From Paraflavitalea sp. CAU 1676 (GTDB taxonomy: Bacteria; Bacteroidota; Bacteroidia; Chitinophagales; Chitinophagaceae): 64,000 nt of DNA. Numbering within the stretch: position 1 is the stretch's first letter; every line of letters starts with the position of its first letter. The stretch lies in NCBI RefSeq assembly GCF_029223285.1, contig NZ_JARHUJ010000015.1, positions 1-64,000 of the forward strand, written 5' to 3'. Shown piece by piece: positions 17,646-26,383 of the stretch. Below the pieces are notes generated by a model. That model did not search any database. It saw only the letters and a program-made list of their open reading frames with translations, and was not told the DNA's origin. A program made the position numbers and the translations under genes.

Positions 17646-20123
17646 ATGTTTACCAGGATCCTGCTTGCTGCTGTGCTGCTTTCCTCCTTTTGCTGCTCTC
17701 TTACTGCCCAAACCGGCATGGGTACTGTGAAAGGGAGTTTTACCAGAAATCATAATACCATTCAGCTTACGACAACTACTGCGCGCCTCCAGCTCGAATT
17801 CTGCACACCAGGCATGGTGCGCATACGCAGCAGCTGGAGCGGATCGTTTGAGCCAAACGAGAACCTGATGGTGGTGCAATACCAATGGCCTTCTGTAGCG
17901 TTGCAAATAAAAGATACAAAAGAATATACAGGTTTCGCAACGGCGCAACTGCAGGTACGGGTATACAAGTCGCCCGTACGTATAGATATCTATAACGCGG
18001 CCGGCAAGCTGCTGTCGTCCGAAAAATTGCCGGCTGGCAGGGCAGGTGGTATGGTTACGCAAGGTGATACGGTGAGTTGTACCAGAGTTTGTCAGCCCGA
18101 TGAGCAGTTCTTCGGTTTCGGCGAGCGCATGGATTTCCTGAACCGCCGGAGTAAACAAGTGAACCTCAATGTGGGTCGCGGCAAAGGGTTGCCCCATGCA
18201 GTAGGGGCCTACAATGTGCTCGAGGCCAACTATTCGCCCATTCCCTTTTTCATGAGTACACAGGGATACGGCATCTTTTTGCATAACTCCTTTGCCAGCT
18301 CCTGGGATATGGGGGCTACCTACGAAGATGCGCATCGCTTCACCGCCAATGGTGGCGAGCTGGATTACTATTTTATCTACGGGCCCAGGTTCCCCGCTAT
18401 CCTGGAGCAATACACGGCACTTACGGGACGCTCGCCCTTATTACCGCGTTTTGCGCTGGGTTTGCAGGTGGGTACCTATTCGGGCGGCACCTGGGGGCAT
18501 GAGCAAAATACATCCGATGCTTATGTGATCGCCCTGGCGCGCAAGCTGCGGGAGATGGGTATACCCGTCGACCTGTTGTGGCTCGATTCTACCTGGCGCA
18601 TCTTCGGTAAAAATGGGGGCAAGGGGGCCACTTCCTTCGAATGGCGGGAAACCTTTTCCAATCCCAAGGGTATGTTCGACAGCCTGTATGCGATGGGCTT
18701 TAATATGGTGGGATTGCATTTGCGTCCGCGTTTCGACAATGGTAATAAGATCCGTTTGCTTGATACGGCCCAGCAACTGGGGTTCACCTATAAGGAAGGT
18801 AATTATGCCGGAGAGTTCGTAAACTTCTTCGATTCGAATGCCGTGAACTTCTGGTGGCAAAGCGGCGTGATGCGGGTGGCCTCCATTGGCGCACGTTTCC
18901 TGAAAACAGATGAAGGCAGTGCGTTTGGGCACCTGGCCAATGAGAGCGACAAGGTGGGGCCCACCGGAAAAGCCGTCGAAAAACTGCACAACGTATTCCC
19001 GGTGGCCTATGCCAAAGCGCCTTATGAAAAGTTTCAACAATTCAATGGCATCCGTGGACTGAACCAAACACGAGAGGGCTATGCCGGCATTCAACGATAT
19101 CCGTACATTTTTGCGGGCGACTGGCCCAGCGAGTGGCAGTATTTCCCGGCGGTGATCAAAGCGGGTTTGAATATCGGCGTATCGGGCGTGGGCTTTTGGG
19201 CGCATTGCATGGGCGGCTTTGAGCATGATGCTGATCCGGAGTTGTATGTGCGCTGGTGCCAGTTTGGAATGCTGAGTCCGGTAGCGACGGTGTTTGGAAT
19301 GGATCATCCCGGCTATAAGGAGCCCTGGAACTATGGCGCCGATGGCTTGCGCAATTTTAAGAAATACGATTCATTGCGGTATAGCCTGTTGCCTTACCTG
19401 TACAGCAATACCTGGGTTCAATACAAAACAGGTCTGCCGCTGATGCGTGCGTTGGTGTTGCAGTACCAGGATGATAAGAATGTGCATGAGATCGGCGATC
19501 AGTATTTGTTGGGCGATAACTTGCTGGTGTGCCCGGTCACGACCAAGGGTGCTCAAACAAGAACGGTATACCTGCCCGCAGGAGATTGGTTCGATTACTG
19601 GACGGGCAAGTCATATAGTGGCCGACAATACATTCACGTGGTAACGCCGCTCGATATCATGCCGATGTTTGTAAAAGCGGGCAGTATTATACCGCGCCAG
19701 CCGGTGATGAATTATGTAGGCGAACGGCCGGTGCCCCAACTTACGCTTGAAGTGTACCCCGGCAATGGAACCTTCGAAGTGTATGAAGATGATGGAAGAA
19801 GCCTGGCTTACCAGCAAGGGAAGTATTCACTGGTGAAGCTGGAAACAGCCATGACAGGAAAGGACCTTCGGTTAAATATAGGCAAGGCAATTGGGAACTA
19901 CCCATCAACCATAAAAAGTTACCTGGTTGGCTGGCGCGCTGTTCAGCAACCTGCCAAAGTATTCGTCAACGGCGTTGAACGGAAGCCTGCCGCATCCAAA
20001 GAAACCGCCGGTGAAGATGGTTACTACTATGATAAAGCGCAGCAACAGTTGTGGCTGCCGGTGAATAAAGGTTCCATGCAACCGGCTTCGGGTCAAGATG
20101 CCGAAATAAGGGTAACGTTTTAG
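17646..20123 (+). CDS. GH31 alpha-glycosidase (alpha-glucosidase/xylosidase type)
   Basis: It is an exported retaining alpha-glycosidase. A signal peptide runs to about residue 21 (SLTAQ). The N-terminal beta-sandwich (about 30-260) contains FGFGERMD. The barrel has WLDSTWR, the nucleophile Asp422 in FLKTDEGSAFG and a candidate acid/base Asp492 in FAGDWPSEWQ. Beta-rich C-terminal domains of DUF5110 type finish the protein (825 aa). The exact substrate (glucose, xylose or another) cannot be read from these motifs. Being divergent from GH115 across a shared palindrome suggests coregulation. Confidence 0.92.
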   Translation: MFTRILLAAVLLSSFCCSLTAQTGMGTVKGSFTRNHNTIQLTTTTARLQLEFCTPGMVRIRSSWSGSFEPNENLMVVQYQWPSVALQIKDTKEYTGFATAQLQVRVYKSPVRIDIYNAAGKLLSSEKLPAGRAGGMVTQGDTVSCTRVCQPDEQFFGFGERMDFLNRRSKQVNLNVGRGKGLPHAVGAYNVLEANYSPIPFFMSTQGYGIFLHNSFASSWDMGATYEDAHRFTANGGELDYYFIYGPRFPAILEQYTALTGRSPLLPRFALGLQVGTYSGGTWGHEQNTSDAYVIALARKLREMGIPVDLLWLDSTWRIFGKNGGKGATSFEWRETFSNPKGMFDSLYAMGFNMVGLHLRPRFDNGNKIRLLDTAQQLGFTYKEGNYAGEFVNFFDSNAVNFWWQSGVMRVASIGARFLKTDEGSAFGHLANESDKVGPTGKAVEKLHNVFPVAYAKAPYEKFQQFNGIRGLNQTREGYAGIQRYPYIFAGDWPSEWQYFPAVIKAGLNIGVSGVGFWAHCMGGFEHDADPELYVRWCQFGMLSPVATVFGMDHPGYKEPWNYGADGLRNFKKYDSLRYSLLPYLYSNTWVQYKTGLPLMRALVLQYQDDKNVHEIGDQYLLGDNLLVCPVTTKGAQTRTVYLPAGDWFDYWTGKSYSGRQYIHVVTPLDIMPMFVKAGSIIPRQPVMNYVGERPVPQLTLEVYPGNGTFEVYEDDGRSLAYQQGKYSLVKLETAMTGKDLRLNIGKAIGNYPSTIKSYLVGWRAVQQPAKVFVNGVERKPAASKETAGEDGYYYDKAQQQLWLPVNKGSMQPASGQDAEIRVTF

Positions 20124-20177
20124 GGAATATGGAACTGTTGAAAGGATTGCACCTCCTGCTGTTGCCGAAGGGCCGGT

Positions 20178-20501
20178 TTACTCCTTCTTGTCTGGTGGTT
20201 TGGGTGAAGAATGGAGCCGTTGATCCTGTTTTGCCTGTATGGTATGAACGGCTTCTATCAATGCTTCCATATTCTCATAAAAGAAAAAGAGATGACTTCG
20301 TTCAGAGCCTTCGTCGTAAAGACTGGGGCTTTTGCCCAATGCGGTGACCAGCCATTCCCACAAAATATCTTTCGCTTCCTGTAACTGATAGTTATCGCAA
20401 AACTTGGCAAATACGACCATCGGATGGCTGGCCGGTTCTTTGAATGGCTGCCTGCCATCAGGAGCCTTATCGATAGGTTTATTCTTCTTTTGCATGACCA
20501 A
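20178..20501 (-). CDS. Conserved small cytosolic protein, function unknown
   Basis: The 107-residue protein has no signal or membrane segment. Its core (residues about 30-95: FAKFCDNYQLQEAKDILWEW, then SLYDEGSERSHLFFFYENME) reads as a helical domain similar to small Bacteroidota proteins I have seen only as hypothetical. The C-terminus is Lys/Pro-rich. Met1 and Met3 are both possible starts. It is convergent with GH31. A promoter that matches the consensus well lies 270 bp upstream, leaving a long structured leader. Confidence 0.65.
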   Translation of the reverse strand: MVMQKKNKPIDKAPDGRQPFKEPASHPMVVFAKFCDNYQLQEAKDILWEWLVTALGKSPSLYDEGSERSHLFFFYENMEALIEAVHTIQAKQDQRLHSSPKPPDKKE

Positions 20502-20533
20502 AGTGTTGTTGATAGAGTACGGGAAAGGATGCT

Positions 20534-20575
20534 ACAAAAAGAAGGGCCCACACACCATTTTACAAGTGGTGAGCC
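20534..20575 (-). terminator. Terminator or attenuator hairpin in leader
   Basis: On the minus strand GGGC-U-CACCA pairs with UGGUG-UGUGG-GCCC, with an internal loop, followed by TTCTTTTT. It lies between the strong promoter at 20772-20803 and the small gene at 20178-20501, so it could end a small RNA or attenuate the gene. Confidence 0.5.
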
Positions 20576-20766
20576 CCCAGAGCCTAAAACCAGGGTAGTG
20601 ATAAAGAACAGCTCGGTTAATATCTTGTATCGCATTACTGCTGATAATAGAGCCAGCCCGGCCGGAGACGGCTTATCTACAGCAATACAATAAATGCATT
20701 AAAAATGGGTGATCGTGTACTGGTTGGGTAGACTGGGAAGTGAGAATTCCCAGTGGCATAAGTAAC
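20540..20766 (-). ncRNA. Candidate small RNA or attenuator leader
   Basis: The region is bounded by a consensus promoter (20772-20803) and a hairpin with T-run (20534-20575). Near its 5' end is a perfect 8-bp-arm hairpin (20732-20754, ACTGGGAA/TTCCCAGT). The transcript would be about 225 nt. A short reading frame starting at 20635 (MRYKILTELFFITTLVLG) could be a leader peptide. I recognise no known RNA family. This is inference from layout only. Confidence 0.4.
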
Positions 20767-20771
20767 TGGAA

Positions 20772-20803
20772 CAAATGTACAGCAGGATATTGATACGGTC
20801 AAA
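20772..20803 (-). promoter_or_regulatory. Bacteroidota-type promoter, minus strand
   Basis: On the minus strand TTTG (20803-20800), a 20-bp spacer and TACATTTG (20779-20772) match TTTG-N19-21-TAnnTTTG exactly. It is the best promoter match found in the window. Confidence 0.6.
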
Positions 20804-20900
20804 AAAGACCTCTTCTTTTTTCTGTTAAATAGCACTTATTTTTAAAATCTCCCGAATATAGCTCAAATTGGGGCTAATGCATACCGTGAGTAGGGTATTG

Positions 20901-22346
20901 TTATTGATTCATCATCTTTTTTACCAGGTTGCCCAATGTCTTTAGTCCTTTCTCTACCTTGTCATTCCAGGGGCTTCCGTAGCCTATCCGCATATAGTTG
21001 GAATAATTGCAGCTGTTACTGAATATCCTGCCGGGTGCAATGGATATCTGGTGTTTCAGCGCTTCGGTGCACAACTCGTAAGTATCCACTTTGGGATTCA
21101 ACTCTACCCATAGTACAAAGCCACCCTGCGGCCTGGATATCCGGGTGTCTTCAGGAAAATATTGCATGATACCTTGTATATACCGCAGGCTTTGGGTGTG
21201 CAGCGCCTTGCGCAGGTTTTTAAGATGGTATTCGTACCGGCCAATGCTGAGGAAGTGCGCAACTGCTACCTGGGTAAGGGTAGGGCTGCTGATGGTGTGC
21301 ATTTGTTTCAGCGAGCTTACCTGTTCAAGGTACTGACCAGGCAGCACCCAGCCGATGCGGTAGCCTGGGGCCAGCGACTTCGAAAGGGAGGAGCAGTGGA
21401 TCACCAGTCCCTTTGTATCGTAGTACTTGCAAGTCTTGGGTCGATGGCGGCCAAAATATAATTCACCGTAGATGTCGTCTTCTATTAAAGGAATGTTGTG
21501 CTGTGTGATGATCTCCACCAGCTTTTTCTTGTGCTCATCGGGCATGCAGCTGCCTGCCGGATTGTTGAAGTTGGGTACGAGGATCACAGCCTTGACGCGC
21601 AGGTCACGGATCGCTTGTTCGAGGCAGGGGAGGTCGGGCCCGGTGGCCGGGTCGGATGATATCTCCACAACCTTCAATCCCAGGTTTTCTATCACCTGGT
21701 ATATACCAAAATAAGCAGGCGACTCCACTGCCACGGTATCGCCGGGTTTGGTAACGGCACGCAGGCTGAGGGCGATCGCTTCCATACAGCCTGTTGTGAC
21801 GATCACTTCTTCGGGACTTACCTTACCACCCCAGTTGAAAGCGAGTCGCGCAATCTGCTTGCGCAGTTCGGGGTTGCCTTCGGTGTTTTCATAACCTATG
21901 CAATGATCTTTGCCATTGCGCAGGGCATGTACAACTGATTTGTTGAGCTTGGCGGTAGGCAATAGTTCGATGGCGGGTGAGGCAAGGGCAAAGTTGGTCA
22001 CATTGTCGGAGGCCGTGCTTTTCAGGATCCGCATCACCATTTCCTGTACCGTAACGTCGGTGGTTACCGGTTCGGGCTGCAGCATTTGCGGCACGGCGGG
22101 GAACCGCCGGTGGTTGAACCGTACATAGTAGCCGGATTTGGGGCGGGCCTCGATCAGGCCCTTGCCTTCGAGGTGATAATAAGCCTGGAAGGCCGTGCCC
22201 ATACTGATACCATATTCTTCGCTCAACACCCTCACCGAAGGGAGTTTATCGCCAATGCGCAGTATCTCGCCGGCAATCATTTTTTCAATGCCGTCGGCTA
22301 CCTGCAGGTAGATATGATCGTCGGAGGTGAAGTTCGCTTTGCCCAT
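20901..22346 (-). CDS. MocR-type GntR regulator with aminotransferase domain
   Basis: It is a predicted PLP-dependent transcription factor. The N-terminal GntR winged helix (about 10-76) has IGDKLPSVRVLSEEYGIS and ARPKSGYYV. A linker leads to a class I/II aminotransferase-like domain (about 115-481) with NFNNPAGS, EDDIYGELYFG and SLSK with Lys323 as the PLP-binding residue, then GYRIGWV. MocR proteins often sense a metabolite tied to PLP and may control their own gene. A -7-like box and an inverted repeat lie just upstream (22364-22392). The target is unknown. rpiA is 42 bp upstream on the same strand. Confidence 0.9.
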   Translation of the reverse strand: MGKANFTSDDHIYLQVADGIEKMIAGEILRIGDKLPSVRVLSEEYGISMGTAFQAYYHLEGKGLIEARPKSGYYVRFNHRRFPAVPQMLQPEPVTTDVTVQEMVMRILKSTASDNVTNFALASPAIELLPTAKLNKSVVHALRNGKDHCIGYENTEGNPELRKQIARLAFNWGGKVSPEEVIVTTGCMEAIALSLRAVTKPGDTVAVESPAYFGIYQVIENLGLKVVEISSDPATGPDLPCLEQAIRDLRVKAVILVPNFNNPAGSCMPDEHKKKLVEIITQHNIPLIEDDIYGELYFGRHRPKTCKYYDTKGLVIHCSSLSKSLAPGYRIGWVLPGQYLEQVSSLKQMHTISSPTLTQVAVAHFLSIGRYEYHLKNLRKALHTQSLRYIQGIMQYFPEDTRISRPQGGFVLWVELNPKVDTYELCTEALKHQISIAPGRIFSNSCNYSNYMRIGYGSPWNDKVEKGLKTLGNLVKKMMNQ

Positions 22347-22363
22347 GACCTGAGTGATCTGAT

Positions 22364-22392
22364 ATAGTCAAATGTAACGAAATTTGATCTAT
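22364..22392 (-). promoter_or_regulatory. -7-like box within inverted repeat upstream of MocR gene
   Basis: ATAGTCAAAT (22364-22373) faces ATTTGATCTAT (22382-22392), a near-perfect inverted repeat. It overlaps TACATTTG on the minus strand (22376-22369), which matches the -7 consensus, 22 bp before the MocR ATG. No -33 TTTG is seen. Autoregulation is plausible. Confidence 0.4.
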
Positions 22393-23093
22393 TCGGCGGT
22401 AGAGGGGCGGGAGGCCGGCAATGTTTTCACCGTACCATCGGGATAGCCGATCACGAACTGGGTGGCCATTCCTATAAAGAGGCCATTATCGACCACACCG
22501 GGCAGGGTATTGAGTGCTGTATTCAAGGCCGCCGGGTCGATGATCTGGTTGAAGTGTGCGTCGAGTATATAATGTCCGTGATCAGTAAGGAGTGGTTGTC
22601 CGTCTTTCAGGCGCAGCTGGCTGCTTACGCCATAGCGCTGTTCTATGAAACGCTGTACCTGCTTCCAACCGAAGGTGATCACCTCTACAGGAAGCGGAAA
22701 AGCACCCAGGTGGTCAACCAGCTTGGTATGGTCGGCTATGATGACCAGTTCGCGCGAGGCAGCAGCCACCATTTTTTCCTGCAGCAGGGCGCCGCCGCCG
22801 CCTTTGATCAGGTTGCCCTGCGGATCGATCTCGTCGGCCCCATCGATGGTAATATCGATCGAGTCCACATCATTAAGCTCCGCCAGCGGAATGCCTTGTT
22901 CCCGGGCCAGTCGAGCAGTATGAGTGGAGGTTGGTACGCAACGGATATCGAGACCGGCCTTTACTTTTTCACCCAGCGCCATAATAAGCCAGTAAGCAGT
23001 AGAGCCGGTACCGATGCCAGCCGTCATACCCTGCCTGATGAATTGTGCTGCCTGTTCTCCTACCTTTTTCTTGATGTCCTGGGCCGTGAGCAT
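22389..23093 (-). CDS. rpiA: Ribose-5-phosphate isomerase A
   Basis: It interconverts ribose 5-phosphate and ribulose 5-phosphate in the pentose phosphate pathway (cytosol). ATG 23093 (MLTAQDIKKKVGEQAAQFI) is chosen over an upstream in-frame ATG because family members begin here. Signatures are GIGTGST (phosphate loop), DGADEID and KGGGGALLQEKM with the catalytic Lys and Glu. Length (234 aa) is normal. A TAccTTcG box at 23113-23120 (minus strand) is one mismatch from the -7 consensus. The MocR gene follows closely. Confidence 0.95.
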   Translation of the reverse strand: MLTAQDIKKKVGEQAAQFIRQGMTAGIGTGSTAYWLIMALGEKVKAGLDIRCVPTSTHTARLAREQGIPLAELNDVDSIDITIDGADEIDPQGNLIKGGGGALLQEKMVAAASRELVIIADHTKLVDHLGAFPLPVEVITFGWKQVQRFIEQRYGVSSQLRLKDGQPLLTDHGHYILDAHFNQIIDPAALNTALNTLPGVVDNGLFIGMATQFVIGYPDGTVKTLPASRPSTAE

Positions 23094-23183
23094 ATAAACA
23101 TAATTATGAACCCGAAGGTAAATGATTGGGCTCAATGTAATCCGGCGGGCGAGCGGCTTGTCGTGCGCCCACCGGACTGAGAA

Positions 23184-23768
23184 CTACAAATGCGCGATTA
23201 TTTCAGACACGGAGGGTCGTTTGGTATAGTCGGTATTGTAAAATCGGTAAGTGACCTTCCCGTTTTTGCCGATCACATATACGGCCGGTACCGGCAGGTT
23301 GGCCCCGTTACTGCCATTCACTTCATTGAAATCGATCTTGTATTTTTTGTATTGATCGATCGTTGCCTGGTCTACGGCGTATTGCACCTTGTACTGCTGC
23401 ATGATCTTCAGTCCTTCATCAAACAAAACCGGGTAACTGGCCTTCGTCTTGTCAACCGTCTTTGAAATGTTTTCCGGTTTCTCGGCAGTAATAGCCACCA
23501 GCGAGGCCTGCTTGCCGGTGATCAACGAGAGCGAGTCTTCCAGTTTTTTCAGGTAGCGGTTGCAATAGGGACACCAGTAGCCTCGGTAGAAGACCACTAC
23601 AACCGGCCCTTTTTCCAATTGCTGCTGCAGGGTTATGGTGTTGCCTTGTTGGTCTTTGCCACTAAAGGATGGAGCTGCATCGCCGGGGGCCAGTCCGCCT
23701 GCTGGTTGTTGTGCAAGGGATAAACTGGCGGAAAAAATGAGCATCAATAGATAAAAGAGTTTTTTCAT
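23184..23768 (-). CDS. Exported peroxiredoxin-like (AhpC/TSA) protein
   Basis: It is a thioredoxin-fold protein likely to reduce peroxides or disulphides in the periplasm. ATG 23768 gives a signal peptide (MKKLFYLLMLIFSASLSLAQ). The redox motif is RGYWCPYCNRYL with Cys66 and Cys69, so both a CxxC pair and the peroxiredoxin-like context are present. It ends with a typical PAVYVIGKNGKVTYRFYN strand pair. Length is 194 aa. It stands alone between rpiA and a rightward gene. Confidence 0.85.
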   Translation of the reverse strand: MKKLFYLLMLIFSASLSLAQQPAGGLAPGDAAPSFSGKDQQGNTITLQQQLEKGPVVVVFYRGYWCPYCNRYLKKLEDSLSLITGKQASLVAITAEKPENISKTVDKTKASYPVLFDEGLKIMQQYKVQYAVDQATIDQYKKYKIDFNEVNGSNGANLPVPAVYVIGKNGKVTYRFYNTDYTKRPSVSEIIAHL

Positions 23769-24016
23769 GACTATGTTTTTGGTAAAATTAATACCCACAG
23801 TACCCGTAAAATGTCGTCTATGCGACAGCTCTGAAAATAGCCAGCGTTTAATCTACCGGTTGAGTCGGCTTCTTAACAAGTGGGTTTCAACGAAGTAAGG
23901 TTGTGTGAGAGATACATGTTCAAAAAAAATATTCCTGTGAATAAAAACAAAACCCGCATCCGGCGTGATTTTCGGAGGAATTGGTTAACTTGTATATAAC
24001 GTCAAATTCAACTGCT

Positions 24017-24298
24017 ATGGAACGAGTGTACAAATACTGTCAGTCCTGCGGAATGCCGATGAAGCGGGACCAACACGGTGGAGGCACCAATCGCGATGGT
24101 AGCAGAAACGTCATGTACTGCAGTCATTGCTACGAAGATGGCCGTTTCACCGTCCGCAACATTACAGTTGAGGATATGAAGGTGCAGGTAAGGGGCAAAT
24201 TAAAGAGCGTTGGCTTCCCCGGTTTTGTAGCCAGCTTTTTTACGCGCAACCTGCACAAACTGGAAAGATGGAAGATCCACACCATGGCTGTGGAATAA
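24017..24298 (+). CDS. Small zinc-ribbon protein
   Basis: The 93-residue protein starts at ATG 24017 (MERVYKYCQSCGMPMKRD). It has two CxxC knuckles (CQSCGMPM and CSHCYEDG), the pattern of the putative zinc-ribbon domain seen in many bacterial proteins. The C-terminal half is basic with GFPGFVASFFTRNL and no further motif. It has no signal peptide. The function is unknown; nucleic-acid or protein binding is a guess. Confidence 0.8.
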   Translation: MERVYKYCQSCGMPMKRDQHGGGTNRDGSRNVMYCSHCYEDGRFTVRNITVEDMKVQVRGKLKSVGFPGFVASFFTRNLHKLERWKIHTMAVE

Positions 24299-24532
24299 TG
24301 TATGAAACTATCCTCTACGATCTGTATCTCACCCCATTCTGCCACCGCTTCCTGCTGGTGGTAATACCCTCTTTTTGTTAACGGCTGGTTCATTAATGCG
24401 GTTTTTAATCCGTTCTAATCCCGTTTTAATCTCCTTCCCTGACTTTGCGGTCCCATTCTTTTTATCCGGCTGATCTCAAACCAGGCATCTGCATGTATGA
24501 CCGGGGTTTGCACCTGGTTTATACTTGTATCT

Positions 24533-25894
24533 ATGAAGCAAATGTTTGTAAGAGTACGTGGCATACTGAAAACGCTATTCGACAGGATCAACAATGAAAC
24601 CCTTAAAAGAAACCTGTTACAGGCTATTCCCTTCTGGATCGCTTCGCTCATTACGGGTCTGATCGCCGTTTGTTATGCCGTATTGTTTGGCTGGGCCGAG
24701 AATGGCGCTGCCTGGGTGATCCATCACCACGGCTGGTTGATGCTGATCGCAACACCCGCCTGCTTTCTGCTGGCCTGGTGGCTCGTTGCCTGGTTTGCAC
24801 CCTATGCCCGGGGAAGCGGTATTCCGCAGGTGATAGCAGCCGTTGAACTCACGAACCCGATCACCAACGATAGGGTGAAGGCATTGCTCAGCTTGCGTAT
24901 CATAGTTGTCAAGATCGTATCAAGCCTCATCATGGTGCTGGGTGGCGCAGTAGTAGGCCGGGAAGGGCCCACCATTCAGATTGCAGGCTCCGTGTTTAGA
25001 AAAGTGAATCAATGGTTGCCCGCCTGGTGGCCCAAAATATCACGGCGCAATATGATCAAGGCCGGAGCAGCGGCTGGTTTGGCGGCGGCCTTCAATACAC
25101 CACTCGGCGGACTGGTTTTCGCCGTTGAAGAATTGACGCGCACCCATATCAGCTATTTTAAAACAGCGCTCTTCACCTCGGTGATCCTTGCCGGTTTAAC
25201 CGCTCAGGCCCTGCTGGGGCCTTATCTTTATCTTGGTTACCCGGAAGTGAGTAACCTCTCGCATTCCCTCTTTTTTATCGTGATCATGGTGGCCATCCTG
25301 GCCGGACTTTCAGGTGCCGGCATGGCCAAGGTGATCCTTTGGGTGCTGGCCTGGGTGAAAGGTTTCAAGAGCAGGTCGAGACATATCCTGTACACGATCA
25401 TCTGTGCACTCATCATTGCCGTGATAGGTGTTTATTTCGACGAGCGCATGTTTGGCTCGGGTAAAGAGCTCATGACTCACACCCTGTTCACCGGCGATAA
25501 AGAACTGCCCTGGTATGTACCCGTGTTCCGGATAGCGGGTTCCATATTGTCGTTCACGACAGGTGGCGCCGGTGGGGTATTCGCTCCGGCGCTGGGGGCA
25601 GGCGCCGGCGTAGGATCGGTCGTGGGCGGCTGGTTTCATTTAACAGACGGCAATATGAACGTAGTGATACTGGCGGGCATGGTCGCCTTCCTTACGGGGG
25701 TAACCCGCACGCCTTTTACTTCATTTATCCTGGTACTTGAAATGACCGATCGCCACAATGTGATCTTCCACCTCATGCTGGCCGGTATGGTATCGAGCCT
25801 CGTATCCTTCCTCGTCGACCGCCATTCATTTTATGATCACCTCAAACATATATACAAGAAAGAGCTTACACATGAACCGTTGCCGGCCAGTTAA
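24533..25894 (+). CDS. ClC-family chloride channel/antiporter
   Basis: It is an inner-membrane chloride transporter of the ClcA type with about ten or more hydrophobic helices. The filter motifs are GSGIPQV (94-100), GREGP (142-146, gating Glu144) and GGAGGVFAPALG (344-355). FNTPLGGLVFAVEE (187-200) keeps the inner 'proton' glutamate (Glu200, equivalent to Glu203 of E. coli ClcA), so H+/Cl- exchange is more likely than a pure channel. The Ser in GSGIP fits chloride selectivity. There are no CBS domains. ATG 24533 is chosen over an upstream ATG at 24497. Confidence 0.93.
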   Translation: MKQMFVRVRGILKTLFDRINNETLKRNLLQAIPFWIASLITGLIAVCYAVLFGWAENGAAWVIHHHGWLMLIATPACFLLAWWLVAWFAPYARGSGIPQVIAAVELTNPITNDRVKALLSLRIIVVKIVSSLIMVLGGAVVGREGPTIQIAGSVFRKVNQWLPAWWPKISRRNMIKAGAAAGLAAAFNTPLGGLVFAVEELTRTHISYFKTALFTSVILAGLTAQALLGPYLYLGYPEVSNLSHSLFFIVIMVAILAGLSGAGMAKVILWVLAWVKGFKSRSRHILYTIICALIIAVIGVYFDERMFGSGKELMTHTLFTGDKELPWYVPVFRIAGSILSFTTGGAGGVFAPALGAGAGVGSVVGGWFHLTDGNMNVVILAGMVAFLTGVTRTPFTSFILVLEMTDRHNVIFHLMLAGMVSSLVSFLVDRHSFYDHLKHIYKKELTHEPLPAS

Positions 25895-25922
25895 GAGGAA
25901 AGGGCAGTTGTCGGGATTGTCG

Positions 25923-25930
25923 TAAATTTG
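25923..25930 (+). promoter_or_regulatory. -7 box (TAAATTTG)
   Basis: TAAATTTG matches TAnnTTTG exactly and lies 21 bp before the ATG of the small membrane protein. No -33 TTTG is visible at the right distance. Confidence 0.4.
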
Positions 25931-25951
25931 CCTTATAAAACAGCATCGATC

Positions 25952-26125
25952 ATGGGCGTTCTGCGACAACTGGCCGAGTACTTCTTTATCAGGAAAAGAG
26001 ATCCTAAAGCTCCACATACCCAGTGGATGAAATACATGCATGGTATTAATCGCATCTCCCTCTTCATGTTCATCGTAGCATTGATCGTCATAATACTTAA
26101 GCTGTTCATCCTGAAAAAACATTAG
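25952..26125 (+). CDS. Small single-pass membrane protein, likely DUF6728
   Basis: The 57-residue protein from ATG 25952 (MGVLRQLAEYFFIRKRDPKA) has a basic N-terminal half, PHTQWMKYMHGINRIS, then one hydrophobic helix (LFMFIVALIVIILKLFIL) and a Lys-rich end. It resembles a conserved small Bacteroidota protein (DUF6728, from memory). The function is unknown. It is 57 bp after the ClC gene and has its own -7-like box. Confidence 0.75.
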   Translation: MGVLRQLAEYFFIRKRDPKAPHTQWMKYMHGINRISLFMFIVALIVIILKLFILKKH

Positions 26126-26232
26126 TTCAGCAGTTGTTTTTAATCTCGTTTTAATGTGTGCCTCACTGTGGCACCTGATTTGCTATCTAACATTTTAATC
26201 TAAACGAAGTACGCTTCTTTCACATTTTCATT

Positions 26233-26240
26233 TACATTTG
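26233..26240 (+). promoter_or_regulatory. -7 box (TACATTTG) upstream of secreted dehydrogenase-like gene
   Basis: This is an exact match to TAnnTTTG, 143 bp before the ATG at 26384. The -33 region lacks TTTG, so this is tentative. The rest of 26126-26383 holds nothing I recognise. Confidence 0.35.
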
Positions 26241-26383
26241 CCTCACCCCTTAAAGTCGTATACCCATACGTTCTGATATCCTCTGTATTAAAAGTCCTGT
26301 ACAATCTATGTCTGCTGAAACTCCACACACCTGGTCGTTCCCGGTGAACCCACTACACTAAGCACTTTTAAATAGTATTCTAC

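Noticed and set aside
20258-20635. 125-residue minus-strand frame overlapping the small gene
   Set aside because: Most of it is another frame of the 107-residue gene; only its first part (to about 20545) is kept as a possible leader peptide.
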